The notes beneath the pieces were generated by a model. The model did not search any database. It saw only the letters and a program-made list of their open reading frames with translations, and was not told the DNA's origin. From Avipropionibacterium sp050157065 (GTDB taxonomy: Bacteria; Actinomycetota; Actinomycetes; Propionibacteriales; Propionibacteriaceae), in NCBI GenBank assembly GCA_050157065.1, contig CP189573.1: DNA of 64,000 bases; one strand, 5' to 3'. Shown in pieces: positions 51,701 to 59,376 of the stretch; the stretch's first letter is position 1, and every line of letters begins with the position of its first letter. The position numbers and the translations under genes are program-made.

Positions 51701-52051
51701 GTGGCGGCCCGGATCCCCACCGACCTGCGACGCGACCCCGAGGAGGGGTTCGTCTGGCCAGAATCGCGGGATCCCCTGCGCTGGCAGGGATTCCGGCACT
51801 GGGACGGACCGACGAAGGAACGGCCGCTCGATGACGTACCGCTGCGCGAGATCGGCAACGCGATGGCCCATCTGGCCCGGTCGTCCATGGGGGTCGAGGA
51901 GTCCGAGCTGATCTCCGAGACGTGTCGGGTGTTCGGTGGGAGCCGGGTCACCGAGGGCATCGGTGCCCGGCTGCGGGCCGCCCTCGCGCTGGCGGTCGAC
52001 CGCAAGCAGGTGGTGGTCCGCGCCGGCATCGTGACCGCCGTGCCGACCTGA
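45788..52051 (+). CDS. Giant DUF4011/SF1 helicase/Vsr-like nuclease/DUF3320 protein
   Basis: 2087 residues. From the N-terminus: a beta-rich region; a transglutaminase-like segment with Cys239 (KLGTCLDTTMLLAAALEQLG) and His265 (ATGHAFLGYW); a DUF4011-like part (QQWKNSLLDLTLRNKLLNMG); an SF1 helicase with Walker A GPPGTGKS (742-749), DEAS at 1385 and helicase motifs VQGDERDVILFSTGFS and LNVAITRARRRV; a Vsr/MTES_1575-like nuclease with Asp1743 in SEFQVDLAVG and later WLPDWL; and a C-terminal DUF3320 domain. An acidic linker separates nuclease and DUF3320. Start alternatives are GTG at 45767, 45770 and 45785. Related UPF1-like helicase-nuclease proteins occur in defence islands, so an anti-phage or anti-plasmid role is plausible but not shown. 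No partner gene is coupled to it. Confidence 0.85.
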   Translation: MSAPTLNYAMSHNELPFLDRVVIINRSAEALEEVVLTVEVRDDHGQLVSRPYNRNLDLPPSLPVTLDSPDIRLDPRQLSTLEEETGAEIIVRVVAGVAGPSGPAGQQLGISHSPLDLLAARQWQFDPRAPLLSLELLAAFVQPNHPAIGALLSATAERLADPRWVNRRPRDERSAESRTGGGSLDTTEVSPQRIDEIVEALVEVTFEHGIHYAAPPASWGYGQKVRTPGDVLDGKLGTCLDTTMLLAAALEQLGIGPVLWIATGHAFLGYWRRAGHHLPDAASLQVAPAVNAVDLGLVGVVETTFVTAERTPDRDVARRARQAPIDTWLRGRSSDLVGVVDVAEARLMKVLPVPARQVRPDGVVEVVEYRPAEPAPAAAPLPAATSPAEPGATPRPVTPVPPRVQQWKNSLLDLTLRNKLLNMGSTSSQLPLVLPPEHLGVLADHLQSERSVVIRALDDLTGQVATKDATDAWSLPGDVLRTMLTQRATIYSGAPEPFHRRTVDALRYRARTITQETGANPLMVTLGRLEWQLADRDLVAPLLLCPVEVRGTVMPFRIAYDTSGQITLNLSLMEKLRHEFGLVIPGLDPLPAGADGGVDVDAVVRIVREALVAGDLPFRVASEARLAAVQFTGYLLWRDLDQHWEQFCEVPLVKHLVYTPTLPWRGDDPEPAPDTEADVPDLSDDPDGLTGADGMNAVDASAAGPGLADLDDVVAACPIPADGSQAVAVASARAGRNFVLEGPPGTGKSQTITNIVADQLAQGRSVLFVAEKGAALDVVRQRLGDAGLLPFTLDLHDRNARPTQVRAKLAAALRQTPEVDTDGYRVDAAAVTTTARTLSRYAEQLHAPNVAGLSLYQARNRLLAQGEGTALTISSAELAALSPAASDAVRRAVTESIPLLAELGDADDQPWSFVRTLPDLSALPALLERADRTVARVRADVAGPAADVVRRARTVAEIATLQRLLGSGASPDQLDRTRAATWQQARQELQGRTDRLVATAAPMLQQFTPEVFHVDLAPVRQELRIAASSFFIGRKGRILRAAAPVLDHLRPGVDLRPRDLPDLVEQLAAIAGDHRALVAAWRAMPALSHLPDDLLLVDESNRRRLADTLAGIEADQAAVQQLPAELVADARRCRRDGHLLGATGAEAVAAAGQALGRVFAATGSGPDDQRRLATAAALVESGSAPGEAESDAAQGLVEAWAATAAGRETDRASWTLLRRWVAVRDGLAPLDDTLPTARDQLLAKTVSAQEAAAGLERGIARATVDERWEAGGFTTFDPESHDRTASRFVASADRLRQDLRTVLPAAVVERRPFGNGGAMARAGVGRVGALEREVGRSRGGLSVRRLIEKFGKVIGEVTPCVLVSPDSLARFIAPGAMTFDLVVFDEASQIRVPDAIGAIGRARAVVVAGDSKQMPPTSMFTESETDVEVDPDDDYAVVTDEESILSEAVQARVPRLWLSWHYRSRDESLISFSNREYYDGRLASFPAVPGASDDLGLSFTRVPGRFIRSVRKGEDELSEDDQQLLAELPPAARRAAQDRSLLRTNPVEAVAVVQEVLRRWERRERSIGVVTFNVQQRGLIERMLWESEVPGVAESLAERSDGLFVKNLENVQGDERDVILFSTGFSANHKGVLPLNFGPLNRSGGERRLNVAITRARRRVMVFSSFDPEDMRVEQTSSVGLKHLRAYLEVARDGHAIDPDDGTPAVAASRVVVDRHRDAIAAALRANGLTVRTGLGLSEFQVDLAVGVGDSPVLAVLLDSPAWRARLTTGDRDALPYTVLRSLMGWPGVSRIWLPDWLTDPDRVVARITEEANRAHLNPHQVGERWVVTSDRLVGTDDPEPTPEAPAAATTDGDPTDADDAGPVDEPGGTETPTDDGSAASETEADGGRVELPVALGGAADESQGVDFVPFEPRRRGGRGSLDAALRRPEKVRELIMDIVATEGPITPVRLARHFVGCYGLTRLTASRQAEVAARIPTDLRRDPEEGFVWPESRDPLRWQGFRHWDGPTKERPLDDVPLREIGNAMAHLARSSMGVEESELISETCRVFGGSRVTEGIGARLRAALALAVDRKQVVVRAGIVTAVPT

Positions 52052-52133
52052 TCAGGGCGTGGTGTCGATGGTGACCACGAGCTGCTCGCGACGGCCCGTA
52101 CGGGAGCCTGCCCGGATGGCATACCGTTTCTCC

Positions 52134-52970
52134 ATGACGGGTCACGACTCCTCACGCCGGCGGCTGTTGTCGGCACTGACCACCCTGGCCGGGGTGGCGG
52201 CGGTGGGCGGGTGCGCGGCAGGCGCCGGTTCCCCGATCCCGTCGACGACCGGTCCCACGGCCGCCCCACCCCCGTCGCCGACCGGCGTCAACAGCCCCGC
52301 AGCGTCCCCGATCGCCACGCCGAGCACCACGCAGCCCGTGTCGGAGGAGCCCCGCTCGGCGACGCAACCCGCCATGTCCAAGCAGCAGGCCACCCGTCAG
52401 TTGCTCGAAGCGGCCCGGGATGCCGACCTCGCCGCCGCCATGGCTGCGATCCGGTCGGGCGCCGACCTGGAGGCCCGCGACGACAACGGGCGGACCGCAC
52501 TGGTCATCGCCACCAAGGCGAACGAGGTGGCGTTGGCCAAGGCCCTGCTGGCCGCCGGTGCCGACCCGAACGCGAAGGACGACATCTCCGACTCCGCCTT
52601 CCTGTACGCGGGGGCGGAGGGCTACAACGCCATCCTGCGTGCCACCCTCGAGCACGGGGCGGACGTCAGGAGCACGAACCGGTTCGACGGGACGGCGTTG
52701 ATCCCCGCCTGCGAGCACGGCTACGTGGAGACGGTACGCATCCTGATCGCGGCGGGCGTCCCGCTGGACCACGTCAACAACCTCGGCTGGACGGCGATGC
52801 TCGAGGCCATCGTGCTCGGTACCGGTTCGCCCGACCACGTCGAGGTGGTCCGACTGCTGATCGAGGCCGGGGCCGACGTCACCATCCCCGATCGCAACGG
52901 CCGGACACCACGCGAGCTGGCCGAGGCCCGCGGCTACCACGACATCGTGGCCCTGATCGACGCCGCCTGA
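52134..52970 (+). CDS. Ankyrin-repeat lipoprotein
   Basis: 278 residues. A twin-arginine-like signal (SSRRRLLSAL) with lipobox VGGC is followed by a Pro/Ser/Thr linker of about 60 residues and four to five ankyrin repeats (for example GADLEARDDNGRTALVIATK, and NRNGRTPRELAEARGYHD-like units). Exported ankyrin proteins bind partners at the cell surface; the partner is unknown. Starts at 52116 and 52134 are possible. It follows the helicase-nuclease gene on the same strand by 82 bp. Confidence 0.82.
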   Translation: MTGHDSSRRRLLSALTTLAGVAAVGGCAAGAGSPIPSTTGPTAAPPPSPTGVNSPAASPIATPSTTQPVSEEPRSATQPAMSKQQATRQLLEAARDADLAAAMAAIRSGADLEARDDNGRTALVIATKANEVALAKALLAAGADPNAKDDISDSAFLYAGAEGYNAILRATLEHGADVRSTNRFDGTALIPACEHGYVETVRILIAAGVPLDHVNNLGWTAMLEAIVLGTGSPDHVEVVRLLIEAGADVTIPDRNGRTPRELAEARGYHDIVALIDAA

Positions 52971-53029
52971 TCTCGCGGGGGACAACCCACTGGGTCGACC
53001 GGCCTCGCCCGGGGCGGGTCCGGCCCGGT

Positions 53030-53842
53030 TCAGCCCAGCGGGGACGCGGCGCCGCGGGTGACCATCCCCAACTCCTCACCGATGGCCGCCGCCGTGGCCA
53101 CCAGCGCCTGGCCGATCGTGTCGGCGCGATCCGACGACAGCCGGGTGGTGGGCGCGATCACGGTGATCGCGACGATGGAGCGGCCCGCCCGATCCAGCAC
53201 CGGCGCGGCCACCGCTGAGGTGTGGGCGTCGTCCTCGCCCTGTTCCAGGGCCCAGCCTCGCCGTTCGACCTCGCGCAGTTCGGTGGTGAACACGTCGAAG
53301 TCGGTGATCGTCGCCGGCGTGGCCGGCTTCATCTCCAACGGGGTGTGCATCCGCTGCCACTGTGCCGGGACGTACGCCAGCAGTGCCTTGCCGCCGGCGG
53401 TGGAGTGCACCGCCGACCGGTGGCCCACCGGTAGCCCGACCCGCAGCCGCTGCGGGCTCTCGGCGGTGGCGATGCACCGCGTCTCCAGACCGTTCAGCTC
53501 CACCATCGCGGTCGTCTCACCGAACCGGTCGCGCAGTGCGTGCAGGTGCGGCAGCGCCAACGTCTGGAACACCCGCCACATGTGCCGCCCGCGGTTGAGC
53601 CGCCACACCGCCGGCCCCAGCTGGTAGCTGTCCTCGTCGTTCTGCACCACGAAACCGGCATCGCGCAGCGTCTGCAGGTACTTGTAGGTCGTGCTCTTCG
53701 GGATGCCCAGGGCCGTGCTCACCTCGGCCAACCCGATCGGGTCGTCGGACTCGCCGATGTGGCTCAGCACCGCGAGGGCGCGCTTCACCGGCCCCACCGA
53801 GTAGTCGCCCGAGCCGCTGCCCTGACGTGCGTCACTGCTCAC
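53030..53842 (-). CDS. IclR-family transcriptional regulator
   Basis: 270 residues. The N-terminal winged helix (VKRALAVLSHIGESDDPIGL, then EVSTALGIPKSTTYKYLQTL) and the C-terminal GAF-like effector domain (VGHRSAVHSTAGGKALLAYV, WALEQGEDDAHTSAVAAPV) are typical. The GTG start at 53842 lacks a strong ribosome site. It is divergent from the dehydrogenase at 54061, which starts 218 bp away, so it is the likely regulator of that gene and perhaps of the carbohydrate set downstream. The ligand is unknown. Confidence 0.9.
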   Translation of the reverse strand: MSSDARQGSGSGDYSVGPVKRALAVLSHIGESDDPIGLAEVSTALGIPKSTTYKYLQTLRDAGFVVQNDEDSYQLGPAVWRLNRGRHMWRVFQTLALPHLHALRDRFGETTAMVELNGLETRCIATAESPQRLRVGLPVGHRSAVHSTAGGKALLAYVPAQWQRMHTPLEMKPATPATITDFDVFTTELREVERRGWALEQGEDDAHTSAVAAPVLDRAGRSIVAITVIAPTTRLSSDRADTIGQALVATAAAIGEELGMVTRGAASPLG

Positions 53843-54060
53843 GCAGGGAAGTGTAGGCAAGCGGTCCTCGCCATGCGCGGGGCATGGGCGGCCCCGTGCC
53901 GTACCGGGACACGACCAGCACTCGGGTCTCTCCGGGGGAACGGAGCAGGCCGCGACGTCCACCGGCTGGGCGTGCCCGGTCGCCGGTTGGGATCCGACTC
54001 CGCTGTTTGTGAGGATCGGCGGGAGTGCCCGGCAGACCACGGGCCGAAAGGGACATGATC

Positions 54061-55152
54061 ATGAGCAAGCACCGGCTGGCCATCCTGGGCTGCGGCGGTA
54101 TGGAGAAGGCACATCAGGCGGTCTTCGGCGACCTGGCGGACCGGGTCGACGTGATCGCCTGCGTCGACCCCGTCATCGAACGGGCCGAGGCTGCGGCGGC
54201 CGCGCTGGGGGCGCCGAAGGTGGCCGCCGACTTCCGGGAGGTGCTCGACGACGTCGACAGCGTGCTCGCCGTGCTGCCGCATCACCTGCACCACCCGATC
54301 GGCATGGAATGCCTGCGGGCGGGCAAGAACGTGCTGATGGAGAAGCCGCTGGCACTGACCGAGCAGGAGTGCCGCGAACTGCAGGCCGAGGCCGACGCCC
54401 AAGGCGTCATGCTGATGACGGCCTACCCGATGCGCTACCACCCGCTGGTGCTCAAGCTCAAGGAACTGATCGACACCCGCGCGTACGGGCCGATGTTCCA
54501 CATGTCGATCTGGACCGAGCAGTACACCCGCTACGAGCCCGGCCACTGGGGACTGGCGAAGGAGACCCTCGGCGGTGGCCAGTTCGTCAGCCACGGCTGC
54601 CACTACGTCGACCTGCTGCTCTGGTACTGCGGCCCGCCGACCTCGGGGGTCCACGTCGGCAGCCACCTCGGCACCCCGTGGATGGAGGGCGAGGGCACCA
54701 GTGACGTGGTGATCAGCTTCGAGAACGGGATCGTCGGCTACCACGGCGGTACGTGGGGTGCGAAGGGGTCGCGGTTGAAGTACGCGATCCACGCCCAGTG
54801 CGCCGAAGGCCTGCTGGAGTTGAACTTCCGGGCCGGCACGCTGACCCACATCCACGGCACCGAGGAGACGCTGCTCGCCGAGCACCCGATCACCAAGAAC
54901 GTGTTGGGTGAGGTGACCGAGTTCTTCGACGCGATCGACCAGGGACGGCCGCCGGCCACCGACCCCGAGCAGTCCATCCAGGGTCTGCAGGTGATCTGGA
55001 AGCTGTACGAGGCGGAGGAGTCCCGTACCGTCGCCGACCTCTCCGGCATCGTCGACCACCCGGCGTTCGTCGGTCCGGCACTGCAGCACGAGCCGTACGA
55101 CTGGCCGCCGATGGTGCGCAACGACACCGACGTCCCGGCCAAGGCGGAGTGA
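54061..55152 (+). CDS. Gfo/Idh/MocA family oxidoreductase
   Basis: 363 residues: LAILGCGGMEKAHQAVFGDL at the dinucleotide site, NVLMEKPLALTEQE with the EKP lysine, and GGQFVSHGCHYVDLLLWYCG at the substrate-site helix. It is a sugar or inositol-type dehydrogenase of unknown substrate. The ATG at 54061 (AAGGG 8 nt upstream) is preferred over that at 54055. It faces the IclR gene and is probably under its control. Confidence 0.88.
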   Translation: MSKHRLAILGCGGMEKAHQAVFGDLADRVDVIACVDPVIERAEAAAAALGAPKVAADFREVLDDVDSVLAVLPHHLHHPIGMECLRAGKNVLMEKPLALTEQECRELQAEADAQGVMLMTAYPMRYHPLVLKLKELIDTRAYGPMFHMSIWTEQYTRYEPGHWGLAKETLGGGQFVSHGCHYVDLLLWYCGPPTSGVHVGSHLGTPWMEGEGTSDVVISFENGIVGYHGGTWGAKGSRLKYAIHAQCAEGLLELNFRAGTLTHIHGTEETLLAEHPITKNVLGEVTEFFDAIDQGRPPATDPEQSIQGLQVIWKLYEAEESRTVADLSGIVDHPAFVGPALQHEPYDWPPMVRNDTDVPAKAE

Positions 55153-55254
55153 TCCTGCCCAGATTCTCCTGATGTCGGGGCTCACGTTTTCGGTCGCCGC
55201 GGCGACTGCAGGGTACGGGGCCAGGAAGGCTTCCGAACCCGACGAAGGAGAATC

Positions 55255-55710
55255 GTGACTGTAGCCCTGATCACCGGAGGAAACCGCGGCCTGGGCCGCG
55301 CGGTCGCCGAGGAGCTCGCCGAGCGTGGCATGACGGTCGTCGTCGGCGCCCGCGACGCGAGCGCCGGCGCCGAGGCCGCGCGACAACTGGGGAAGGAGGC
55401 AACCTCGGTCCAGTTGGACGTGACTGATCCGGCCTCGGCGTTCTACGGCATGGTCGTGCCCGCCTACCAGAGCTCGAAGGCGGCCCTCAACAACATCACG
55501 ATCGCCCTGGCCAAGGCGCTGGTCGACACTCCGATCAAGGTGACCTCGGTCTGCCCCGGCTTCGTGCAGACCGACCTGACCCCGATCAACCGGGACCAGG
55601 CACCACTGACGGCGGCCCAGGCCGCCACCGTCGTGGCCACCGCGGCCGTCCTGCCTGACGACGCACCCTCGGGCACCTTCATCGACCGCAACCGTGCCGT
55701 TGCCTGGTGA
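55255..55710 (+). pseudogene. Short-chain dehydrogenase with large internal deletion
   Basis: 151 residues instead of the usual 240-250. The N-terminus is normal (VALITGGNRGLGRAVAEELA and LDVTDPAS), then the sequence jumps to FYGMVVPAYQSSKAALNNIT, which carries the Tyr and Lys of the YxxxK motif. The NNAG strand and the catalytic Ser, about 90 residues, are missing, in frame. AAGGAG and a GTG start are intact, so a protein could be made, but it should not fold as an active SDR. It is probably a decaying gene. Confidence 0.75.
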
Positions 55711-55784
55711 CACCACGGCGGGAATGTCCGGCGGTGCCGGATGGTTGAATCGTCAAGCAGCCTGCTTTCGTGAAGGGAGCCACC

Positions 55785-56855
55785 ATGGCCAACGACGAGA
55801 CGACCCCGGCACCTCGGACCCCGGTCGAGTTGGGGCTCGACACCTTCGGTGACATGACCGTCGACCCCGATGGCGAGCCGAAGTCGTACGGCCAGGTGTT
55901 GCGTGACGTGGTCGACCAGGCCGTCCTCGCCGACCGGGTGGGCATCGACTTCATCGGCCTCGGCGAGCACCACCGCAGCGACTTCGCCATCTCCGCCCCC
56001 GACATCGTGCTGGCCGGGATCGCAGGTCGTACGGAACGGATCAAGCTGGGCACCGCGGTGACGGTGTTGTCGAGTGACGACCCGATCCGGGTGTTCGAAC
56101 GGTTCAGCACCCTGGACGCGATCTCGAACGGGCGGGCCGAGGTGATCATCGGGCGTGGCTCGTTCACCGAGTCGTTCCCGCTGTTCGGTCACGACCTGGC
56201 CGACTACGAGGTGCTGTTCAACGAGAAGTTGTCGATCTTCGCCCAGGCCCGCCGCGGTGACCCGGTCACCTGGAGTGGCACCCACCGGACTCCGCTGACC
56301 GAGCAGGTGCTGTACCCGGCGGTGGAGAAGCCCGGTGGCCTCACCGCGTGGATCGGCGTCGGCGGTTCGCCGGAGTCGGTGATCAGGTCGGTGCAGTCGC
56401 AGATCCCGATGATGTTGGCGATCATCGGCGGCGACCCGGCCCGGTTCACGCCCTTCGTCCAGTTGTACCGCCGTGCGCAGCAGGAGTTGCACGTCGATCC
56501 GATGCCGCTCGGCGCGCACTCGCCCGGGCACGTCGCCGACACCGATGACGAGGCGGCTGATCAGTTGTGGCCCCACTTCAAGCACAACCGGGACACGATC
56601 GGCCGCGATCGGGGTTGGCCCGAGGTGACCCGCGACGAGTACGACGCCGAGGTCGCCGGCGGTTCGTTGTACGTCGGTTCCCCCGAGACGGTGGCGCGCC
56701 GCATCGCCCGGACCGTCGGCCTGCTTGGCCTCGACCGGTTCGACCTGAAGTACGCCAACGGTCCGATGCCGCACGAGCAACTGCTGCACAGCATCGAGCT
56801 GTACGGCACCGCGGTGATCCCGCGGGTGCGCGAGCTGCTCGCCGGGACCGCCTGA
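55785..56855 (+). CDS. LLM-class flavin-dependent oxidoreductase
   Basis: 356 residues, bacterial luciferase-like TIM barrel. Visible are VELGLDTFGDMTVDP, GIDFIGLGEHHRSDFAISAP, RIKLGTAVTVLSSDDPIRVF and GRAEVIIGRGSFTESFPLFG, typical of FMN- or F420-dependent LLM members. GAAGGGA precedes the ATG. The substrate is unknown; it sits 74 bp behind the broken SDR. Confidence 0.88.
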   Translation: MANDETTPAPRTPVELGLDTFGDMTVDPDGEPKSYGQVLRDVVDQAVLADRVGIDFIGLGEHHRSDFAISAPDIVLAGIAGRTERIKLGTAVTVLSSDDPIRVFERFSTLDAISNGRAEVIIGRGSFTESFPLFGHDLADYEVLFNEKLSIFAQARRGDPVTWSGTHRTPLTEQVLYPAVEKPGGLTAWIGVGGSPESVIRSVQSQIPMMLAIIGGDPARFTPFVQLYRRAQQELHVDPMPLGAHSPGHVADTDDEAADQLWPHFKHNRDTIGRDRGWPEVTRDEYDAEVAGGSLYVGSPETVARRIARTVGLLGLDRFDLKYANGPMPHEQLLHSIELYGTAVIPRVRELLAGTA

Positions 56856-56876
56856 CGACCGCTCCGCGCCGGCACC

Positions 56877-56937
56877 CGAGGGATTGCGTCCCTCGACGCC
56901 GGATTCGTTCCCGATTTTCTTGGTGGGGTACGAATCC
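56877..56937. promoter_or_regulatory. Hairpin (terminator) and inverted repeat GGATTCGT/ACGAATCC
   Basis: CGAGGGA-TTGCG-TCCCTCG (56877-56895) is a 7-bp hairpin 21 bp after the LLM gene, likely a terminator. Next, GGATTCGT (56901-56908) and ACGAATCC (56930-56937) form a spaced 8-bp inverted repeat about 110-140 bp before the TIM-barrel gene, a possible operator. The remaining sequence to 57043 holds no gene. Confidence 0.4.
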
Positions 56938-57043
56938 GTGGCCGTTGCCCCGGGAGGAACCGACGTCGGACCTGCCATCCCGGTGAGTGGACATCGGGGC
57001 CCCTTCGCCCCCATCGGAGACCGGCTTCCGACAGGGTCGTTCC

Positions 57044-58015
57044 ATGATGTGGAGCTACCTGATCCATCTCGGCGTGAACATGTGGTCCGACCGGGAGGAA
57101 CCGTTGCCCGGCGAGCCGTCGCTGCCGGGTGTCACCTTCCGAACGACCCGGCTGGCCACCCACAAGGCGGTGTGGGACGAGGTCACCCACGAGCTCGCCA
57201 AGGCCGGCTTCACCCACCTCGTGATCGACCTCGGGGAGGCGATTCGCTACGAGTCGCATCCCGAGCTGGCGGTCGACGGTGCGTGGAGCACCGACCAACT
57301 GCGGACCGAGCTGGCGCGACTGCGTGAGCTGGGGCTGACCCCGATCCCGAAGCTCAACTTCTCGGCCTCGCACGACACCTGGCTCGGCCCGTACGGCCGG
57401 CAGCTGTCGACCCCGGTGTACTACGAGGTCGTCGCCGACCTGATCGCCGAGGTGGCCGAGCTGTTCGACTCGCCGGAGTACTTCCATCTCGGGATGGACG
57501 AGGAGACCGACGGTCACCAGCAGCGGTACCAGTACGCGGTGATCCGTCGCCGGGAGCTGTGGTGGCACGACCTGGAGTTCATGCTCGACTGCACCCGCAA
57601 GGCGGGGGCGCGGCCGTGGGTCTGGTCCGACGCGGCCTGGCACCACCCCGAGGACTACTACACGAAGATGCCCAAGGACGTCCTGCAGAGCAACTGGTAC
57701 TACGGCCTGTGGTTCGGTGGGAACGAGCTCGACCGGCCGCGGGTGCTCAACCGCGAATACCACCTGGCCTACCTCGACCTGGAGGACCACGGGTACGACC
57801 AGGTCCCGACCGGCAGCAGCTGGCACAACGCCTGGGACAACCTCGACCTGACCGTCGACTACTGCCAGGAACGCGTCGCACCGGAACGGCTCCTGGGCTT
57901 CATGCAGGCACCCTGGGTGATGACCACCGCCAACGACCTCGACACCCACCTGCGCACGATCGAGATGGGTGCGAGGACGATCGCGCGCATCAACGGCGAC
58001 ACCACCAGCGCGTGA
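57044..58015 (+). CDS. Glycoside hydrolase-like TIM-barrel protein (GH20-like)
   Basis: 323 residues without a signal peptide. FTHLVIDLGEAIRYESHPEL, LRELGLTPIPKLNFSASHD, EYFHLGMDEETDG and PWVWSDAAW follow the strand order of GH20-type hexosaminidase-like barrels, where an Asp-Glu pair (here GMDEE) is catalytic. The true substrate is unknown and a non-GH20 barrel is possible. ATG at 57044 or 57047. It precedes the ceramidase-like gene by 13 bp and forms an operon with it. Confidence 0.6.
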   Translation: MMWSYLIHLGVNMWSDREEPLPGEPSLPGVTFRTTRLATHKAVWDEVTHELAKAGFTHLVIDLGEAIRYESHPELAVDGAWSTDQLRTELARLRELGLTPIPKLNFSASHDTWLGPYGRQLSTPVYYEVVADLIAEVAELFDSPEYFHLGMDEETDGHQQRYQYAVIRRRELWWHDLEFMLDCTRKAGARPWVWSDAAWHHPEDYYTKMPKDVLQSNWYYGLWFGGNELDRPRVLNREYHLAYLDLEDHGYDQVPTGSSWHNAWDNLDLTVDYCQERVAPERLLGFMQAPWVMTTANDLDTHLRTIEMGARTIARINGDTTSA

Positions 58016-58028
58016 GGGGTGCTGACCG

Positions 58029-59366
58029 ATGACCGACACCGGAGGCCTCTGGGCCGGCGCCAGTGAGGCCGACACGACCCCGTCGCTGGGGACCGACCTC
58101 GGCGGCTACTTCGAGTCGCGCTTCGCCGACAAGATCGAACGACCCTTGGCTGCCAAGGCGTTGGCGTTCCGATCGGGTGACAGCACCGTGGTGCTGGTGT
58201 CGGTCGACATCTTGATGATGCGGGCGGTCGACATCGTCGACCGCGCCAAGGAGTTGATCACCGAACGGACCGGGGTCCCGGCCGACCACGTGATGGTGTC
58301 GGCGACCCACACCCACTTCGGGCCGGCGACCGTGCACCGCGGTGGTGGCCCGACGGTGGATCCGGCGTACCTGGTCCGGGTGGCCGAGGCGATCGCCATC
58401 GCCGCCGGCGCCGCGGTGGCCAACCTCCGGCCGGCCCGGATCGGCTTCGGCCAGGCACCGGTCAACGGCGTCTGCTTCAACCGTCGCTTCCGGCGGACCG
58501 ACGGCATGGTCGAGTTCAATCCGGGGACAGGACGCGACGACATCGTCGAACCGGCCGGGCCGATCGACCCGACGGTCACCGGGCTGATCGTGGAGGACCG
58601 TGACGGCACGCCGATCGCGTTCTGGGCCAACCTGTCGCTGCACTACGTCAACGCGGACCGGGACACCTCGATCAGCAACGACTACTTCGGTGCCTTCGGC
58701 GACCGGATCGCGCAACTGCTGGGCCGTCCCGTACGGGCCCAGCTCACCAACGGGTGCTCCGGTGACATCAACAACGTGGACCTGTCCCGGGCGGTGCCGG
58801 AGCAGAACGTGGCCCGTGCCGAACTGGTCGCGACCGCGGTGGCGGGTGCCGCCGCAGCGGGGTCGATGATGGCCCGCCGCCACACCGACGTGCCGGTGTC
58901 GTCGAAGTTGATCATGGTGGAGCTGGAGCGTGCCCTGGTGACCGCGGAGGACCTGCAGATCGCCGCGGACGCACTGGCCGACCGGCGCGACGACGTGCCC
59001 TTCTCGTACGTGAAGGGGATGCCGATCCCGCCGAAGCAGGTCAAGCACTACGCCGCGCGACTGCAGGAGATGGCCGAGCTGCCAGAAAGTGCCGCGGTGC
59101 CGGTGATGATCATGACCATCGGCGACCTGTGCATCGTCGGGCTGCCCGGCGAGATCTTTGTCGAGCACGGGCTGGCGATCCGCGACGGTTCGCGCCATCC
59201 GATCACCGCGGTGGTCGGACTGGCCAACGACCACATCGGGTACGTCCCGACCGAGCGTGCCTGCGCTGAGGGTGCCTACGAGACGTGGCGGGGCCCGGTG
59301 TCGTGGACCGCGCCGGGCTCGGGGGAGCGCCTGGTCGCCGCGGCACTGGCCGAGATGGGGCGCTGA
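58029..59366 (+). CDS. Neutral/alkaline ceramidase-like protein
   Basis: 445 residues lacking a signal peptide. The N-terminal GASEADTTPSLGTDLGGYF and the zinc-site block MVSATHTHFGPATVH are characteristic of the neutral ceramidase superfamily; ANLSLHYVNADRDTSISNDY adds a second His. Cytoplasmic members of this superfamily in bacteria are often in sugar-degradation clusters and are unlikely to act on ceramide; the substrate is unknown. It converges on padR with a 10-bp gap. Confidence 0.75.
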   Translation: MTDTGGLWAGASEADTTPSLGTDLGGYFESRFADKIERPLAAKALAFRSGDSTVVLVSVDILMMRAVDIVDRAKELITERTGVPADHVMVSATHTHFGPATVHRGGGPTVDPAYLVRVAEAIAIAAGAAVANLRPARIGFGQAPVNGVCFNRRFRRTDGMVEFNPGTGRDDIVEPAGPIDPTVTGLIVEDRDGTPIAFWANLSLHYVNADRDTSISNDYFGAFGDRIAQLLGRPVRAQLTNGCSGDINNVDLSRAVPEQNVARAELVATAVAGAAAAGSMMARRHTDVPVSSKLIMVELERALVTAEDLQIAADALADRRDDVPFSYVKGMPIPPKQVKHYAARLQEMAELPESAAVPVMIMTIGDLCIVGLPGEIFVEHGLAIRDGSRHPITAVVGLANDHIGYVPTERACAEGAYETWRGPVSWTAPGSGERLVAAALAEMGR

Positions 59367-59376
59367 ACCGCTCGGA

